The notes beneath the pieces were generated by a model, which searched no databases, was not told where the DNA came from, and saw only the letters and a program-made list of their open reading frames with translations. Positions 45,769-54,161 of a DNA stretch of 64,000 nt are shown here, one piece after another. The stretch comes from Lachnospiraceae bacterium P6A3 (lineage in GTDB: Bacteria > Bacillota > Clostridia > Lachnospirales > Lachnospiraceae). Each line of letters starts with the position of its first letter. Positions within the stretch are counted from its first letter, which is position 1. The position numbers were made by a program, and so were the translations under genes. The stretch covers positions 268,541-332,540 of the forward strand of contig JNKP01000004.1 in the NCBI GenBank assembly GCA_000702085.1, given 5' to 3'.

Positions 45769-46858
45769 CTATAATGTATCGGCTATGATCGCCAATAACT
45801 CCCTTAAGAATAACGACGATCTTCTCTCTGCCTCACTTCAGAGACTATCATCCGGTTTTAAGATCAATGGTGCCAAGGACAACCCTGCAGGGCTTGCCAT
45901 GGCCAAAAGAATGAATGCACAGATAGTCGGCACCAAAACTGCCGATGAAAATACCATGGACGGAATTTCCGTAATCGAGACCGCTGACGGTGCTCTTTCG
46001 GAAGTTGCATCCATGCTTCAGAGAATGAATGAGCTGGCAATACAGGCATCAAACGGAACCATGAACGATGAGGACAGAGCAATCGTTCAAAAAGAGGTTG
46101 ATCAGCTCAAAGAAGAGATCGACAGAGTATCCGTAAGTACCGAGTTTAACTCACAGCCCCTTCTGGACGGTTTCTATGACCTCAAAGGTTACACCAATCT
46201 TCCCGAGGTTAAGGTCCTTACATATTCCAAGGATGTTGCCGCAGATACCTACTCCTTCAACAGCATCACCTGGTCAAAGAATTCGCAGGACGCTATTGAA
46301 GTAGAGGTCGAGGACAGTAACGGAGATACCACCACTTATAAAGGATCGATGCTTGATAACGTTATCACCGTTACCGGAGATGCGGGGTTTGAGATCAAGC
46401 TTCAGCTGGAGAATGCCGCAGTACCCGGTTCAATAACAAATCTCGATGTTGAATGCACCGGAATCGGAGCAATGAGACTTCAGGTGGGATCAAATGAGGG
46501 ACAGGTTCTCGAGATGCAGATCCCTGCCGTTAACTTAAGCAACATGGGTCTTGAAGGCTTGGACCTTTCCACCGAAGAAGGTGCTAAGGAAGGTATCGAC
46601 CGCATAAAGAATGCACTCACCTTCGTAAATACCGTAAGAGGCCAGCTCGGTGCATATCAGAACAGACTTGAAAATACCGATGCAAGACTCGATATTACCG
46701 CAGAGAATATGACCAGTGCATATTCCAGAATAATGGATGTTGATATGGCTGAGGAAATGACCAACTATTCAACCTACACGGTAATGACCCAGGCGGGAAC
46801 TTCGGTCCTTGCACAGGCAAATGACAGACCTTCAACCGTTTTACAGCTTCTTCAGTAA
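45758..46858 (+). CDS. hag: Flagellin
   Basis: The 366-residue protein is the filament subunit. It has the conserved D0/D1 N terminus (MRINYNVSAMIANNSL, LSSGFKINGAKDNPAGLAMAKRM) and C terminus (NRLENTDARLDITAENMTSAYSRIMD, ending VLQLLQ). The variable middle is short (about 140-235). AAGGAG lies about 14 bases ahead of ATG 45758, inside the upstream gene, which it overlaps by 11 bases. Flagellin usually has its own strong promoter; here it appears to depend on the sigma-28 site 2.9 kb upstream or on one inside the long gene. fliS follows by 13 bases. Confidence 0.96.
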   Translation: MRINYNVSAMIANNSLKNNDDLLSASLQRLSSGFKINGAKDNPAGLAMAKRMNAQIVGTKTADENTMDGISVIETADGALSEVASMLQRMNELAIQASNGTMNDEDRAIVQKEVDQLKEEIDRVSVSTEFNSQPLLDGFYDLKGYTNLPEVKVLTYSKDVAADTYSFNSITWSKNSQDAIEVEVEDSNGDTTTYKGSMLDNVITVTGDAGFEIKLQLENAAVPGSITNLDVECTGIGAMRLQVGSNEGQVLEMQIPAVNLSNMGLEGLDLSTEEGAKEGIDRIKNALTFVNTVRGQLGAYQNRLENTDARLDITAENMTSAYSRIMDVDMAEEMTNYSTYTVMTQAGTSVLAQANDRPSTVLQLLQ

Positions 46859-46871
46859 GGAGGAATTATAG

Positions 46872-47345
46872 ATGAAGGATACCCTTAAGCAGGATTTCAC
46901 CAGAAGAATAACTACGGCAAATTCAACCGAACTTATCGTGATCCTCTATGATATGGTTCTCTCATATGCGGATGATGCCGAGGAAGCGCTTAAAGCAGAT
47001 CAGGATCATGATTTCTACGTATCCGTATCAAGAATGAGAAACTGCATCAACGAACTTATGTGTTCGCTTCATATGGAATACGAGCCTGCGCAGGCACTCC
47101 TTTCACTCTACAGGTACTGCATGAGAAAGCTTTCGGCAGCAGGCGTAAGAAGATGCATTCAGCCTCTTGATGAGATCAGAAATATCATCAAACCCTTAAG
47201 AGAATCCTATGCCGGACTTGTGGGACTCAATACATCCGGACCTGTCATGGGTAATTCCGAGTCCGTATTTGCCGGACTCACCTACGGAAAAAATGACATT
47301 AACGAGAACCTCGTTAACAATATAAACCGCGGAATGCTGGTATAA
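46872..47345 (+). CDS. fliS: Flagellin export chaperone FliS
   Basis: The 157-residue helical protein binds unfolded flagellin and keeps it from polymerising before export. Family marks are the flagellin-type target ELIVILYDMVLSYADDAEEAL near 21-41 and a basic, conserved LYRYCMRKL. The last 40 residues are longer than in most FliS. AAGGAGG precedes ATG 46872, 13 bases after flagellin. The gene is closed by a strong terminator. Confidence 0.92.
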   Translation: MKDTLKQDFTRRITTANSTELIVILYDMVLSYADDAEEALKADQDHDFYVSVSRMRNCINELMCSLHMEYEPAQALLSLYRYCMRKLSAAGVRRCIQPLDEIRNIIKPLRESYAGLVGLNTSGPVMGNSESVFAGLTYGKNDINENLVNNINRGMLV

Positions 47346-47364
47346 AGACATATTGCATATACTG

Positions 47365-47394
47365 AAAGAACCCTTTGATTAAAGGGTTCTTTTT
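47365..47394 (+). terminator. Terminator after fliS
   Basis: A stem AAGAACCCTTT/AAAGGGTTCTT with a short loop and a T-run closes the flagellar unit. Confidence 0.93.
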
Positions 47395-47397
47395 TAT

Positions 47398-47417
47398 TTG
47401 CGACACGCGTGTCGCAA
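47398..47417. promoter_or_regulatory. Perfect 20-bp palindrome upstream of the tad promoter
   Basis: Half-site TTGCGACACG is followed directly by its exact reverse complement. It lies just after the fliS terminator and 47 bases before the tad -35 box. A GC-rich palindrome of this length in an AT-rich gap suggests a dimeric regulator site. No family was recognised. Confidence 0.6.
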
Positions 47418-47464
47418 TTTCTTTGTATTGTTTTCACGAAAATTTAAATAATGACAAAAAGCTA

Positions 47465-47493
47465 TTGCAGTCCGGAAAAACGGAATATATAAT
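47465..47493 (+). promoter_or_regulatory. Sigma-A promoter of the tad pilus operon
   Basis: TTGCAG at 47465-47470 and TATAAT at 47488-47493 are separated by 17 bases. An imperfect hairpin (CATCC...GGATG, about 47508-47538) lies in the leader before the first gene. Confidence 0.75.
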
Positions 47494-47642
47494 CGCATTT
47501 ACAAAACATCCTTCGAAAGACATTCTGTCTTCGGATGAAAACGATGAGCGGTGAAAACCGCATTCGTATAATGGGAAGTTCTTCCCGAATCAATCAACTG
47601 TTACCATGTCCTGCTGATGCGGACAAAAAACGGAGAAGAATA

Positions 47643-48146
47643 ATGCTGATAATGACCGTATTTTTAGCGGCCGCCTGCATTTTCGATTATCTCTTTCATA
47701 AGATTCCCAATGCTTTGACGGTGGCGATGTTTATCGCATCGGTCATATATGGATGTGTTTTCTCGGGACCGGAGTATTTACCGGGGTTACTGTGCCGGAT
47801 GATTCTTACCGGAGCGGTATTCTATCCGATTTTTAAGATCGGAGCGTTGGGTGCCGGTGATGTAAAGCTGCTTTCCGTATGCAGCGGTTTTGTTCCCGGG
47901 ACCGGAAGTTTATATTTTATTTTCTTTGCGATGGTTATTGCATCGGCGGTCGGAGTTATCGGGTTGCTTCTTAGGAAAGAGTTTGTAAAGAGAATCGGGA
48001 GACTGGCTCTATACATCGAAAAATTTATTATGACCGGAAAACCCGAAAGATATCATTGCAGTCGTGAAGCTGCGGTAAAATCCGGAGTTACCATGGCAGG
48101 CCCCATGCTTATCAGTGCACTAATGGGAATCGGAGGACTTTACTGA
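47643..48146 (+). CDS. Prepilin peptidase, A24 family (TadV-like, first copy)
   Basis: The 167-residue membrane aspartic protease removes the leader from Flp-type prepilins. The catalytic pair is Asp 15 (IFDYLFHKIPN) and Asp 73 (the GxGD motif GAGD). There are about five membrane helices. ATG 47643 is preferred because GGAGAAG lies 7 bases ahead and the protein then begins with the first helix. A longer reading from 47535 adds 36 polar residues, has no ribosome site and would start in a leader hairpin. It is the first gene of the tad operon; a second peptidase lies 7.5 kb on. Confidence 0.88.
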   Translation: MLIMTVFLAAACIFDYLFHKIPNALTVAMFIASVIYGCVFSGPEYLPGLLCRMILTGAVFYPIFKIGALGAGDVKLLSVCSGFVPGTGSLYFIFFAMVIASAVGVIGLLLRKEFVKRIGRLALYIEKFIMTGKPERYHCSREAAVKSGVTMAGPMLISALMGIGGLY

Positions 48147-48148
48147 AG

Positions 48149-49141
48149 ATGAAGCCGGACAATGTATTGATCTTATATGACAGAGATGAAGAATATGCGC
48201 ACCTGATGGGAGAGTATCTGATGGGATGCAAAAGTCTTCCATGGAAGATTGCAGTATGCACATCGGAAGATGACCTTATGAGGATCGGTAAAACCCCAAA
48301 TACAATTCTTGTGGCTGCGGCTTCCGTATTTGGCAAACAAATTAAATCCGGTGATTTTCAAAAGATAATTATTCTGGATGACGGTGGTGAGATATGCGAT
48401 GAGCTTTCGGTGGAAAAATATCAGCCTGCTGAAGAGACATTAAGAAGAATCCTTGAGATATATATGAACGATGCTGATGAGGACAGTGTGACCATGATGT
48501 CGCCCTCCGGTGAAAGAGCCAAACTGATCGGGGTTTTTTCGCCGGTAAGAAGATGTTATCAGACTACATTTTCGGTGCTTATGGGAAGACTGTTGGAAGA
48601 AAGAGGAAGGGTTCTTTATCTGAGTTTTGAATTCTGTGAAGGAAATGAGGAACTGATACCCTGCGACAAAGCGGGTAATCTGTCGGACCTGATGTATTTC
48701 ATCAAAAGTCCGGCCTCGGTTTTTTCCATGAGATTCAAATCCATGGTAAGAACGATCGCCGGTCTGGATTATATTCCCTGTGCGGTACCGGGAACCGAGC
48801 TTACGGAAATACCTGAGGATGAGTGGAAACAGTTTCTGATGAGAGTAAGTTCTCTTGAGGGATATTCATATATCATCCTTGATCTGTCGGAATGTATTCG
48901 CGGAATATTCGGAATCCTGAGAATGTGCGACATGGTTTATACCCTTACGAGAAAGGATAAATCCGCTGCGATGAAGATAGAAAGCTATGAGAATGTTTTG
49001 AGGATGTATGACTATTCGGATGTAAAGGATAAAAGCATAAAATGCAGTGTTCCTTCGGTAAGCAGAGTCCCTTCTTTTACGGGAGATGATCTTGACGGTG
49101 AACTTGTTTCATATATCAGGAAGCAAATGGAGGTACTTTGA
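48149..49141 (+). CDS. tadZ: TadZ/CpaE-like pilus localisation ATPase
   Basis: The 330-residue protein has an atypical receiver-like N-terminal domain (about 1-110), where the usual phosphorylated Asp is replaced by small residues (LVAAAS). A MinD/ParA-like domain follows. The position of Walker A holds GVFSPVRRCYQTTF, without the GK-T core, so nucleotide binding is doubtful. Family context (between the peptidase and TadA) supports TadZ, which places the pilus machine at the pole or on the membrane. The ribosome site (GGAGG) is 12 bases ahead of ATG 48149. Its stop overlaps the tadA start. Confidence 0.8.
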   Translation: MKPDNVLILYDRDEEYAHLMGEYLMGCKSLPWKIAVCTSEDDLMRIGKTPNTILVAAASVFGKQIKSGDFQKIIILDDGGEICDELSVEKYQPAEETLRRILEIYMNDADEDSVTMMSPSGERAKLIGVFSPVRRCYQTTFSVLMGRLLEERGRVLYLSFEFCEGNEELIPCDKAGNLSDLMYFIKSPASVFSMRFKSMVRTIAGLDYIPCAVPGTELTEIPEDEWKQFLMRVSSLEGYSYIILDLSECIRGIFGILRMCDMVYTLTRKDKSAAMKIESYENVLRMYDYSDVKDKSIKCSVPSVSRVPSFTGDDLDGELVSYIRKQMEVL

Positions 49142-50373
49142 TGGATCTGACTTCCGAAAAAGAAGAACTTAAAGAACTGGTCAGAGAGCGGCTTGGATTC
49201 GGACGAGAATATACGGATGATGAGGTTTCCGAATTTATTGATGATTGCATTATGGAATCGGAATCTTTCAGGCGCCTTCCGATAAGTGATAGAAGACGGC
49301 TTGGTAAAGAGGTATTTGATTCACTCAGGCGTTTGGATATATTACAAAGCTTCATTGAGAACAAAGAAGTAACTGAAATAATGATCAACGGCCATTCCAA
49401 TGTCTTTGTCGAGAAGGCTGGCGCCTTAGCCAGACTCGATAACGGCTTTGATTCGGAAGAGAAATTGATGGATGTTATCCAGCAGATAGTTGCAGGGTGT
49501 AACAGGACAGTTAACGAAGCCTCTCCGATTGTGGATGCCAGACTGGCAGACGGATCGAGAGTCAATATAGTTCTTCCGCCCATTGCGTTATCCGGACCTA
49601 CCGTTACGATCAGAAGATTCCCGGAAAAACCTGTAACAATGGAGGGATTGTTGTCTTACGGTTCGATTACGAAAGAGGCGGCGGATTTTCTTAAGCTTCT
49701 TGTTGTTGCGGGATACAACATTTTCATCAGCGGAGGAACGGGAAGCGGAAAAACAACATTTTTAAATGTATTGTCGGGATTTATACCTTCCGATGAAAGG
49801 GTTATTACCATCGAAGACAGTGCCGAACTTCAGCTTCAGGGAATAGAAAATCTGGTGAGACTTGAAACAAGAAACGGAGGGCCCGGTATAGATGAAATAA
49901 GTATAAGGGATCTGATCCGTTCTTCCCTGCGAATGCGTCCTGACAGGATTGTTGTAGGTGAAGTCAGAGGAGGAGAGGCTCTGGACATGCTTCAATGTCT
50001 CAACACGGGGCATGACGGATCTATGTCTACAGGGCATGCCAATTCATCCAAAGATATGCTGTCCAGACTGGAAAACATGGTTCTTATGGCTGCGGAACTG
50101 CCTCTTGCGGCTATAAGACAGCAGATTGCATCAGGGCTGGATATCATAGTTCATTTGGGAAGACTTAGGGACAAATCCAGAAAAGTATTGGATATATCGG
50201 AGGTTTGCGGATATGAAAACGGAGAAATCCTTATTCGCGGGCTCTACAGCTTCAAAGAGGACGGATGCGAAAACGGAAGGGTCATCGGATCACTCAAGAA
50301 AACCGGTGAACTGTCCCAAAGAGACAAGCTTGAGCGCGCGGGATTATCACTTAGTCAGGTGGGATGCGGGTAA
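49141..50373 (+). CDS. tadA: TadA/CpaF pilus assembly ATPase
   Basis: This secretion ATPase drives Flp pilus assembly. The 410-residue protein has Walker A GGTGSGKT at about 198-205, the Walker B region of the family (DRIVVGEVRGGEALDML) and the catalytic HxxxxGH-type stretch (NTGHDGSMSTGHANSS). ATG 49141 follows GGAGG by 8 bases and overlaps the tadZ stop. Its last 161 bases overlap the tadB reading frame, an unusually long overlap. Confidence 0.95.
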   Translation: MDLTSEKEELKELVRERLGFGREYTDDEVSEFIDDCIMESESFRRLPISDRRRLGKEVFDSLRRLDILQSFIENKEVTEIMINGHSNVFVEKAGALARLDNGFDSEEKLMDVIQQIVAGCNRTVNEASPIVDARLADGSRVNIVLPPIALSGPTVTIRRFPEKPVTMEGLLSYGSITKEAADFLKLLVVAGYNIFISGGTGSGKTTFLNVLSGFIPSDERVITIEDSAELQLQGIENLVRLETRNGGPGIDEISIRDLIRSSLRMRPDRIVVGEVRGGEALDMLQCLNTGHDGSMSTGHANSSKDMLSRLENMVLMAAELPLAAIRQQIASGLDIIVHLGRLRDKSRKVLDISEVCGYENGEILIRGLYSFKEDGCENGRVIGSLKKTGELSQRDKLERAGLSLSQVGCG

Positions 50374-51085
50374 AAGAATTCGGATTATCGCAGGTGCGTT
50401 ATTAAGGGTTCTTATTCTGTCGTATTTTTTCTATCGAAGTTTATTTGCGGCAATTCCGTTATCCTTGGTCGGCTATATGTACTACAAAAAAAGGAAAACC
50501 GAATTGACCTCAGCTGACGTAAAAGTTCTCGAGTCACAGTTCGGGGAAGCTATACGCTGTGTGGATACCGCACTCAGGGCCGGATACTCGGTGGAGAATG
50601 CATTTATTCAAAGCGGAAAAGATATGGAAAGACAGTATGGGAAAAATTCATTTATCTGTGAAGAATTGGAGATTATCAGAAGAGGGCTTGTCATAAATAT
50701 CACATTGGAAGAAATGCTGACGGATCTTGCGGTCAGAAGCGGAAGTGAGGCAATAGAGGATTTTGCAAAAGTATTTAACATAGCCAAAAGATACGGCGGA
50801 AATATGAGTGAAGTAATATCTGCAGCAGCTCAGACCATATCTGCGCGGATTGAAACGAGGGATGAGATCTTTACGGCCATTTCAGGTAAAAAAATGGAGC
50901 AGAACATAATGAAGCTTATGCCATTTGGAATACTGACTTATGTTGGACTGAGCAGCCCCGGATATTTTGATCCCTTGTACGGAAATTTTACGGGAATCGC
51001 ATTAATGACCGGATTGCTGGCAGTGTATCTGACAGCATATTTTCTGGGCGACAGGATCCTGACCGGACTTGAGGAGGCCGGATGA
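50213..51085 (+). CDS. tadB: TadB-like pilus assembly membrane protein
   Basis: The 290-residue protein has a polar N terminus (1-53) and two membrane helices (near 60-85). A type II secretion F-domain follows (SQFGEAIRCVDTALRAGYSVENAF through SAAAQTISARIETRDEIF), and two helices come at the end. It forms the inner-membrane base with TadC. ATG 50213 has a good CGGAGG site 9 bases ahead, although it begins 161 bases inside tadA; later in-frame starts (GTG 50306, TTG 50330) lack sites. It overlaps tadC by 4 bases. Confidence 0.88.
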   Translation: MKTEKSLFAGSTASKRTDAKTEGSSDHSRKPVNCPKETSLSARDYHLVRWDAGKRIRIIAGALLRVLILSYFFYRSLFAAIPLSLVGYMYYKKRKTELTSADVKVLESQFGEAIRCVDTALRAGYSVENAFIQSGKDMERQYGKNSFICEELEIIRRGLVINITLEEMLTDLAVRSGSEAIEDFAKVFNIAKRYGGNMSEVISAAAQTISARIETRDEIFTAISGKKMEQNIMKLMPFGILTYVGLSSPGYFDPLYGNFTGIALMTGLLAVYLTAYFLGDRILTGLEEAG

Positions 51086-52416
51086 TGTTAGAAAAAGTAT
51101 CTGAATTCATATATGAGAAATGCCGCCTGATACCGGGAGTAAAGCCTGACGAGGGAATTGTCAGATCTCTTACCTACCTTGATCCTTCCGCAGATGTCTC
51201 GAAGAGCTACAAATCATTTGAAGTAAAAAGGATACGTATGTGTCTTTTGATCATATCCGCAGGGGTCATTTTATCTTTTTTGGTAAAGCTGTCTGCGGTG
51301 AATGAAAGGAAAATCGGAGACGGTATTTTTAAAAGAGATGAGTGGAATGGAGAAAAACAAACGGTTTCATTGGTCGGATACACGGAAAAAGAAGCTGTTG
51401 ATGTTGAGCTGGATATTTTTACAAGGACCTTATCCGATGCGGAGACGGAAAACTATATCGAAAAATTTATTGAAAATGCGGACGAATTAATCAGCGGTGA
51501 TAATCCCGATCTTATGCATGTGAGTACGGATTTGGTCCTTAAGGAAAAGTATGACGGTTATCCCTTCAAAATAGAGTGGAGATCATCCGATCCTTACAGA
51601 GTGACTTCATACGGCGGAAAGGTTGATCTTTCCGGCGGAGAAGGAGATGTGATTCTTACGGCACACTGCATTTACGGGGAATATGAAGGTTCCTTTTCTC
51701 TTCCGATACACATTGTACTGCCTGATGCCGACTCGTCAGAAAGATTTAAGGATGCATTTCGAAGCTTTGTATCGGAAAGTGAGAGATCGGACAGAGAAGC
51801 CAAAGAATGGATGCTGCCTGATGAGTTTAACGGAGAAAAGATCAGGTGGGAGTACAGGGTTGAGGATGACAGCATGCTTTTGGCAGGTTTGTTCGGTGTG
51901 GTCGCATTTGCAATATTTTTTGCCTCCGGAAAAGATCTGAACTCAAAAGCGGATAAGAAAAAAGAAAACTTGAGAAGAAGCTATCCGAAGGTTCTCAGAC
52001 AACTGGCTCTTTATGTCGGTGCGGGAATGACTGTAAAAGGAGCTTTTACAAAGATAGCGGAAGATTCTTCCGGATGTAAAAACGATGAAATGATCTATGA
52101 AGAAATGAAATTTGCCTGCATAGAGATGGGGCAAGGCATGGGAGAAGGTCTCGCTTATGAGAGGTTCGGTAACAGAACCGGACTCAGCGAATATATAAAA
52201 CTGGCCGGGCTTTTATCACAGAACCTTAAAAGAGGTAATCCGGGCTTTGTTATGAGACTTCGAAGCGAGGCGGATGGTGCAATGAGGGAAAGAGTACTGG
52301 AAGCAAGAAAAGCGGGTGAGGAAGCACAAACTAAACTACTCGCTCCAATGATGATGATGCTTGCGGTTGTAATGGTAATGATAATGATTCCGGCAATGAC
52401 CGGAATGAACATATAG
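51082..52416 (+). CDS. tadC: TadC-like pilus assembly protein with an Ig-like outside domain
   Basis: The 444-residue protein is about 130 residues longer than usual TadC. The N-terminal membrane helix is at about 52-70. Residues 72-262 form an apparently outside region containing a sandwich resembling atrophied bacterial Ig domains (FKIEWRSSDPYRVTSYGGKVDLSGGEGDVILTAHC). A second helix follows at about 266-284. The type II secretion F-domain (LRRSYPKVLRQLALYVGAGMTVKGAF onward) and the final helices complete the protein. The inserted domain could touch the wall or the pilus. Topology was judged by hydrophobicity only. Confidence 0.82.
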   Translation: MMLEKVSEFIYEKCRLIPGVKPDEGIVRSLTYLDPSADVSKSYKSFEVKRIRMCLLIISAGVILSFLVKLSAVNERKIGDGIFKRDEWNGEKQTVSLVGYTEKEAVDVELDIFTRTLSDAETENYIEKFIENADELISGDNPDLMHVSTDLVLKEKYDGYPFKIEWRSSDPYRVTSYGGKVDLSGGEGDVILTAHCIYGEYEGSFSLPIHIVLPDADSSERFKDAFRSFVSESERSDREAKEWMLPDEFNGEKIRWEYRVEDDSMLLAGLFGVVAFAIFFASGKDLNSKADKKKENLRRSYPKVLRQLALYVGAGMTVKGAFTKIAEDSSGCKNDEMIYEEMKFACIEMGQGMGEGLAYERFGNRTGLSEYIKLAGLLSQNLKRGNPGFVMRLRSEADGAMRERVLEARKAGEEAQTKLLAPMMMMLAVVMVMIMIPAMTGMNI

Positions 52417-52432
52417 AACAGGAGGAATGATA

Positions 52433-52609
52433 ATGATGCGGTTAAAAAATTTCAAAGAGTTTTTAAGAGAAGAAGACGGTATGGGAACTGTGGAAATCAT
52501 ATTGATCATCGTTGTTTTGGTAGGCCTTGTAATTATCTTCAAAGGCAGAATTACCGAGATAGTCGAGAGACTGTTCGATAAGATAACCACTCAGACGGAT
52601 TCCATATGA
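52433..52609 (+). CDS. Flp1-like pilin
   Basis: The 58-residue pilin precursor has a basic leader, then the processing region EDGMGTVEIILIIVVLVGLVIIF. A Gly before the cleavage point is followed by Thr-Val-Glu, as in Flp/type IVb pilins, where Glu 5 is needed for assembly. A short amphipathic C terminus completes it. ATG 52433 lies 7 bases after GGAGG; ATG 52427 is too close. It is the likely main subunit of the pilus and the substrate of the two prepilin peptidases. Confidence 0.9.
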   Translation: MMRLKNFKEFLREEDGMGTVEIILIIVVLVGLVIIFKGRITEIVERLFDKITTQTDSI

Positions 52610-54156
52610 TGAAGAACCGATCTTCGGCGGGATATCTGACGGTTTATATGACCATGGTGTTAACCGTAATACTGAGCCTCTGCATGACAATGATCGAAGG
52701 TGCACGAAGAAGTGCCATGAGAATGGAAGCGGAAGTAATAACGGACACGGCGATGAGAAGTGTTCTTGCCGAATACAACCGTGAACTGATGAGGCAATAC
52801 AACATTTTTGCCGTGGATTCCTCGTACGGAACCGCAGTATCCGGAAGAGACAGGGTCTCGGAACGTTTTCGGGAATATATGGAGAAAAACTACACTTGTG
52901 ACTCTGCATTTCCGTTTATGTCATACAGGGATTTCATCGGGGCATATCCCGAAGAGGCTCAGGTAAGCGGGGTTGTATATCTGACGGATGATTCCGGAAG
53001 AATATTCCGGGAATGTGCTATTGAAGCGATAAGCGACGATATCGGAATAGAAGCTGCGAGGCAAGTGATCGGATGGGCAACATCCACCGAACTGGTTGCA
53101 GCGGATTCCATGGATGTGTACGCCGAAATGAATGAGGAGGCGGGTGAGGTATCCGGCGCGGCAAGCACGGAAAGAACCAGGCGCGAGGAGGAACGTGCAT
53201 CACAGGAAGCTGCTTATGAAAAAGAGTGTCTCGAGAGTGAAGAAGCCGGAGAGGAAGCGCCGGAAAAGCCTGAACTGACCGAACTTCCGGAGGAATACAG
53301 ATCTCCGGTATCAAGCGTTTCCGATACCGTGGCGACCGGTATTTTGGGCCTTCTTGTGGATGATCCGGAGAATTTGTCCGGAAGACAGCTGGATCAAAGT
53401 GCGATCATTTCCGGAAGAATGGCTTCGGGTAATATCAATTGCGGCAACATATCAGAGGGCGGTGCGGAAGAAAACGCCGCCGAGGTTCTTCTGGATAAAG
53501 CTTTATTTGGCGTATATCTGATGAAATATATGGGGAGATACGGTGATGTGGACCCCGATGATGCCATGTGGTATCAGATCGAATATCTTATAGCCGGAAA
53601 AAGCACCGATGCGGAAAATCTTAATTCGGTCGCAATGCGGATAATGGCAATAAGAGCGGGGATGGATATGTTATATCTGGAGTCGGATTCTGTTAAGAAA
53701 GCAGAAGCTGCCGCAGTCGCTACGGCAATATGTACAGCTTGCATGATAGAGTGGATGACTCCGGTTCTGACACATGCAATTCTTCTCGGATGGGCACTGG
53801 TTGAAGCCAGATACGACACTGCAACTTTACTGGCGGGTGGCAAAATCCCGTTTATGAAAGATTCGTATTCGTGGCACTGCGATCTGGACAGCGCGCTTTC
53901 GGGTTCATCTCCGGGAGGAGATAAAAATTCCGATTCAGGACTGTCATATCAAAATTATCTTGGCATCTTCCTGCTGCTTACCGATATCGACGAGTTGACT
54001 GCCAGAGCGATGGATATTATTGAGTCCGACATCAGGCTCAGTCCCGGGAACGGTAGTTTCAGAATGGATTCATGTATTGAAATGATCGAATGCAGTGCTG
54101 TGATAAAAAGCAGTTTCGGCAGTCGCATCAACATTAAAAGATTGCTTAAATACTAG
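52606..54156 (+). CDS. DUF5702 protein, tad-associated
   Basis: The 516-residue protein has an N-terminal TadE/G-like anchor (SAGYLTVYMTMVLTVILSLCMTMIEGARRSA), including an anchor-peptide resembling prepilin leaders, then a long outside domain. An acidic, Glu-rich stretch lies near 180-225. DUF5702 proteins are found in tad loci of Lachnospiraceae. The anchor points to an exported pseudopilin or minor structural subunit. ATG overlaps the flp stop by 4 bases. Confidence 0.82.
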   Translation: MMKNRSSAGYLTVYMTMVLTVILSLCMTMIEGARRSAMRMEAEVITDTAMRSVLAEYNRELMRQYNIFAVDSSYGTAVSGRDRVSERFREYMEKNYTCDSAFPFMSYRDFIGAYPEEAQVSGVVYLTDDSGRIFRECAIEAISDDIGIEAARQVIGWATSTELVAADSMDVYAEMNEEAGEVSGAASTERTRREEERASQEAAYEKECLESEEAGEEAPEKPELTELPEEYRSPVSSVSDTVATGILGLLVDDPENLSGRQLDQSAIISGRMASGNINCGNISEGGAEENAAEVLLDKALFGVYLMKYMGRYGDVDPDDAMWYQIEYLIAGKSTDAENLNSVAMRIMAIRAGMDMLYLESDSVKKAEAAAVATAICTACMIEWMTPVLTHAILLGWALVEARYDTATLLAGGKIPFMKDSYSWHCDLDSALSGSSPGGDKNSDSGLSYQNYLGIFLLLTDIDELTARAMDIIESDIRLSPGNGSFRMDSCIEMIECSAVIKSSFGSRINIKRLLKY

Positions 54157-54161
54157 TTCTG

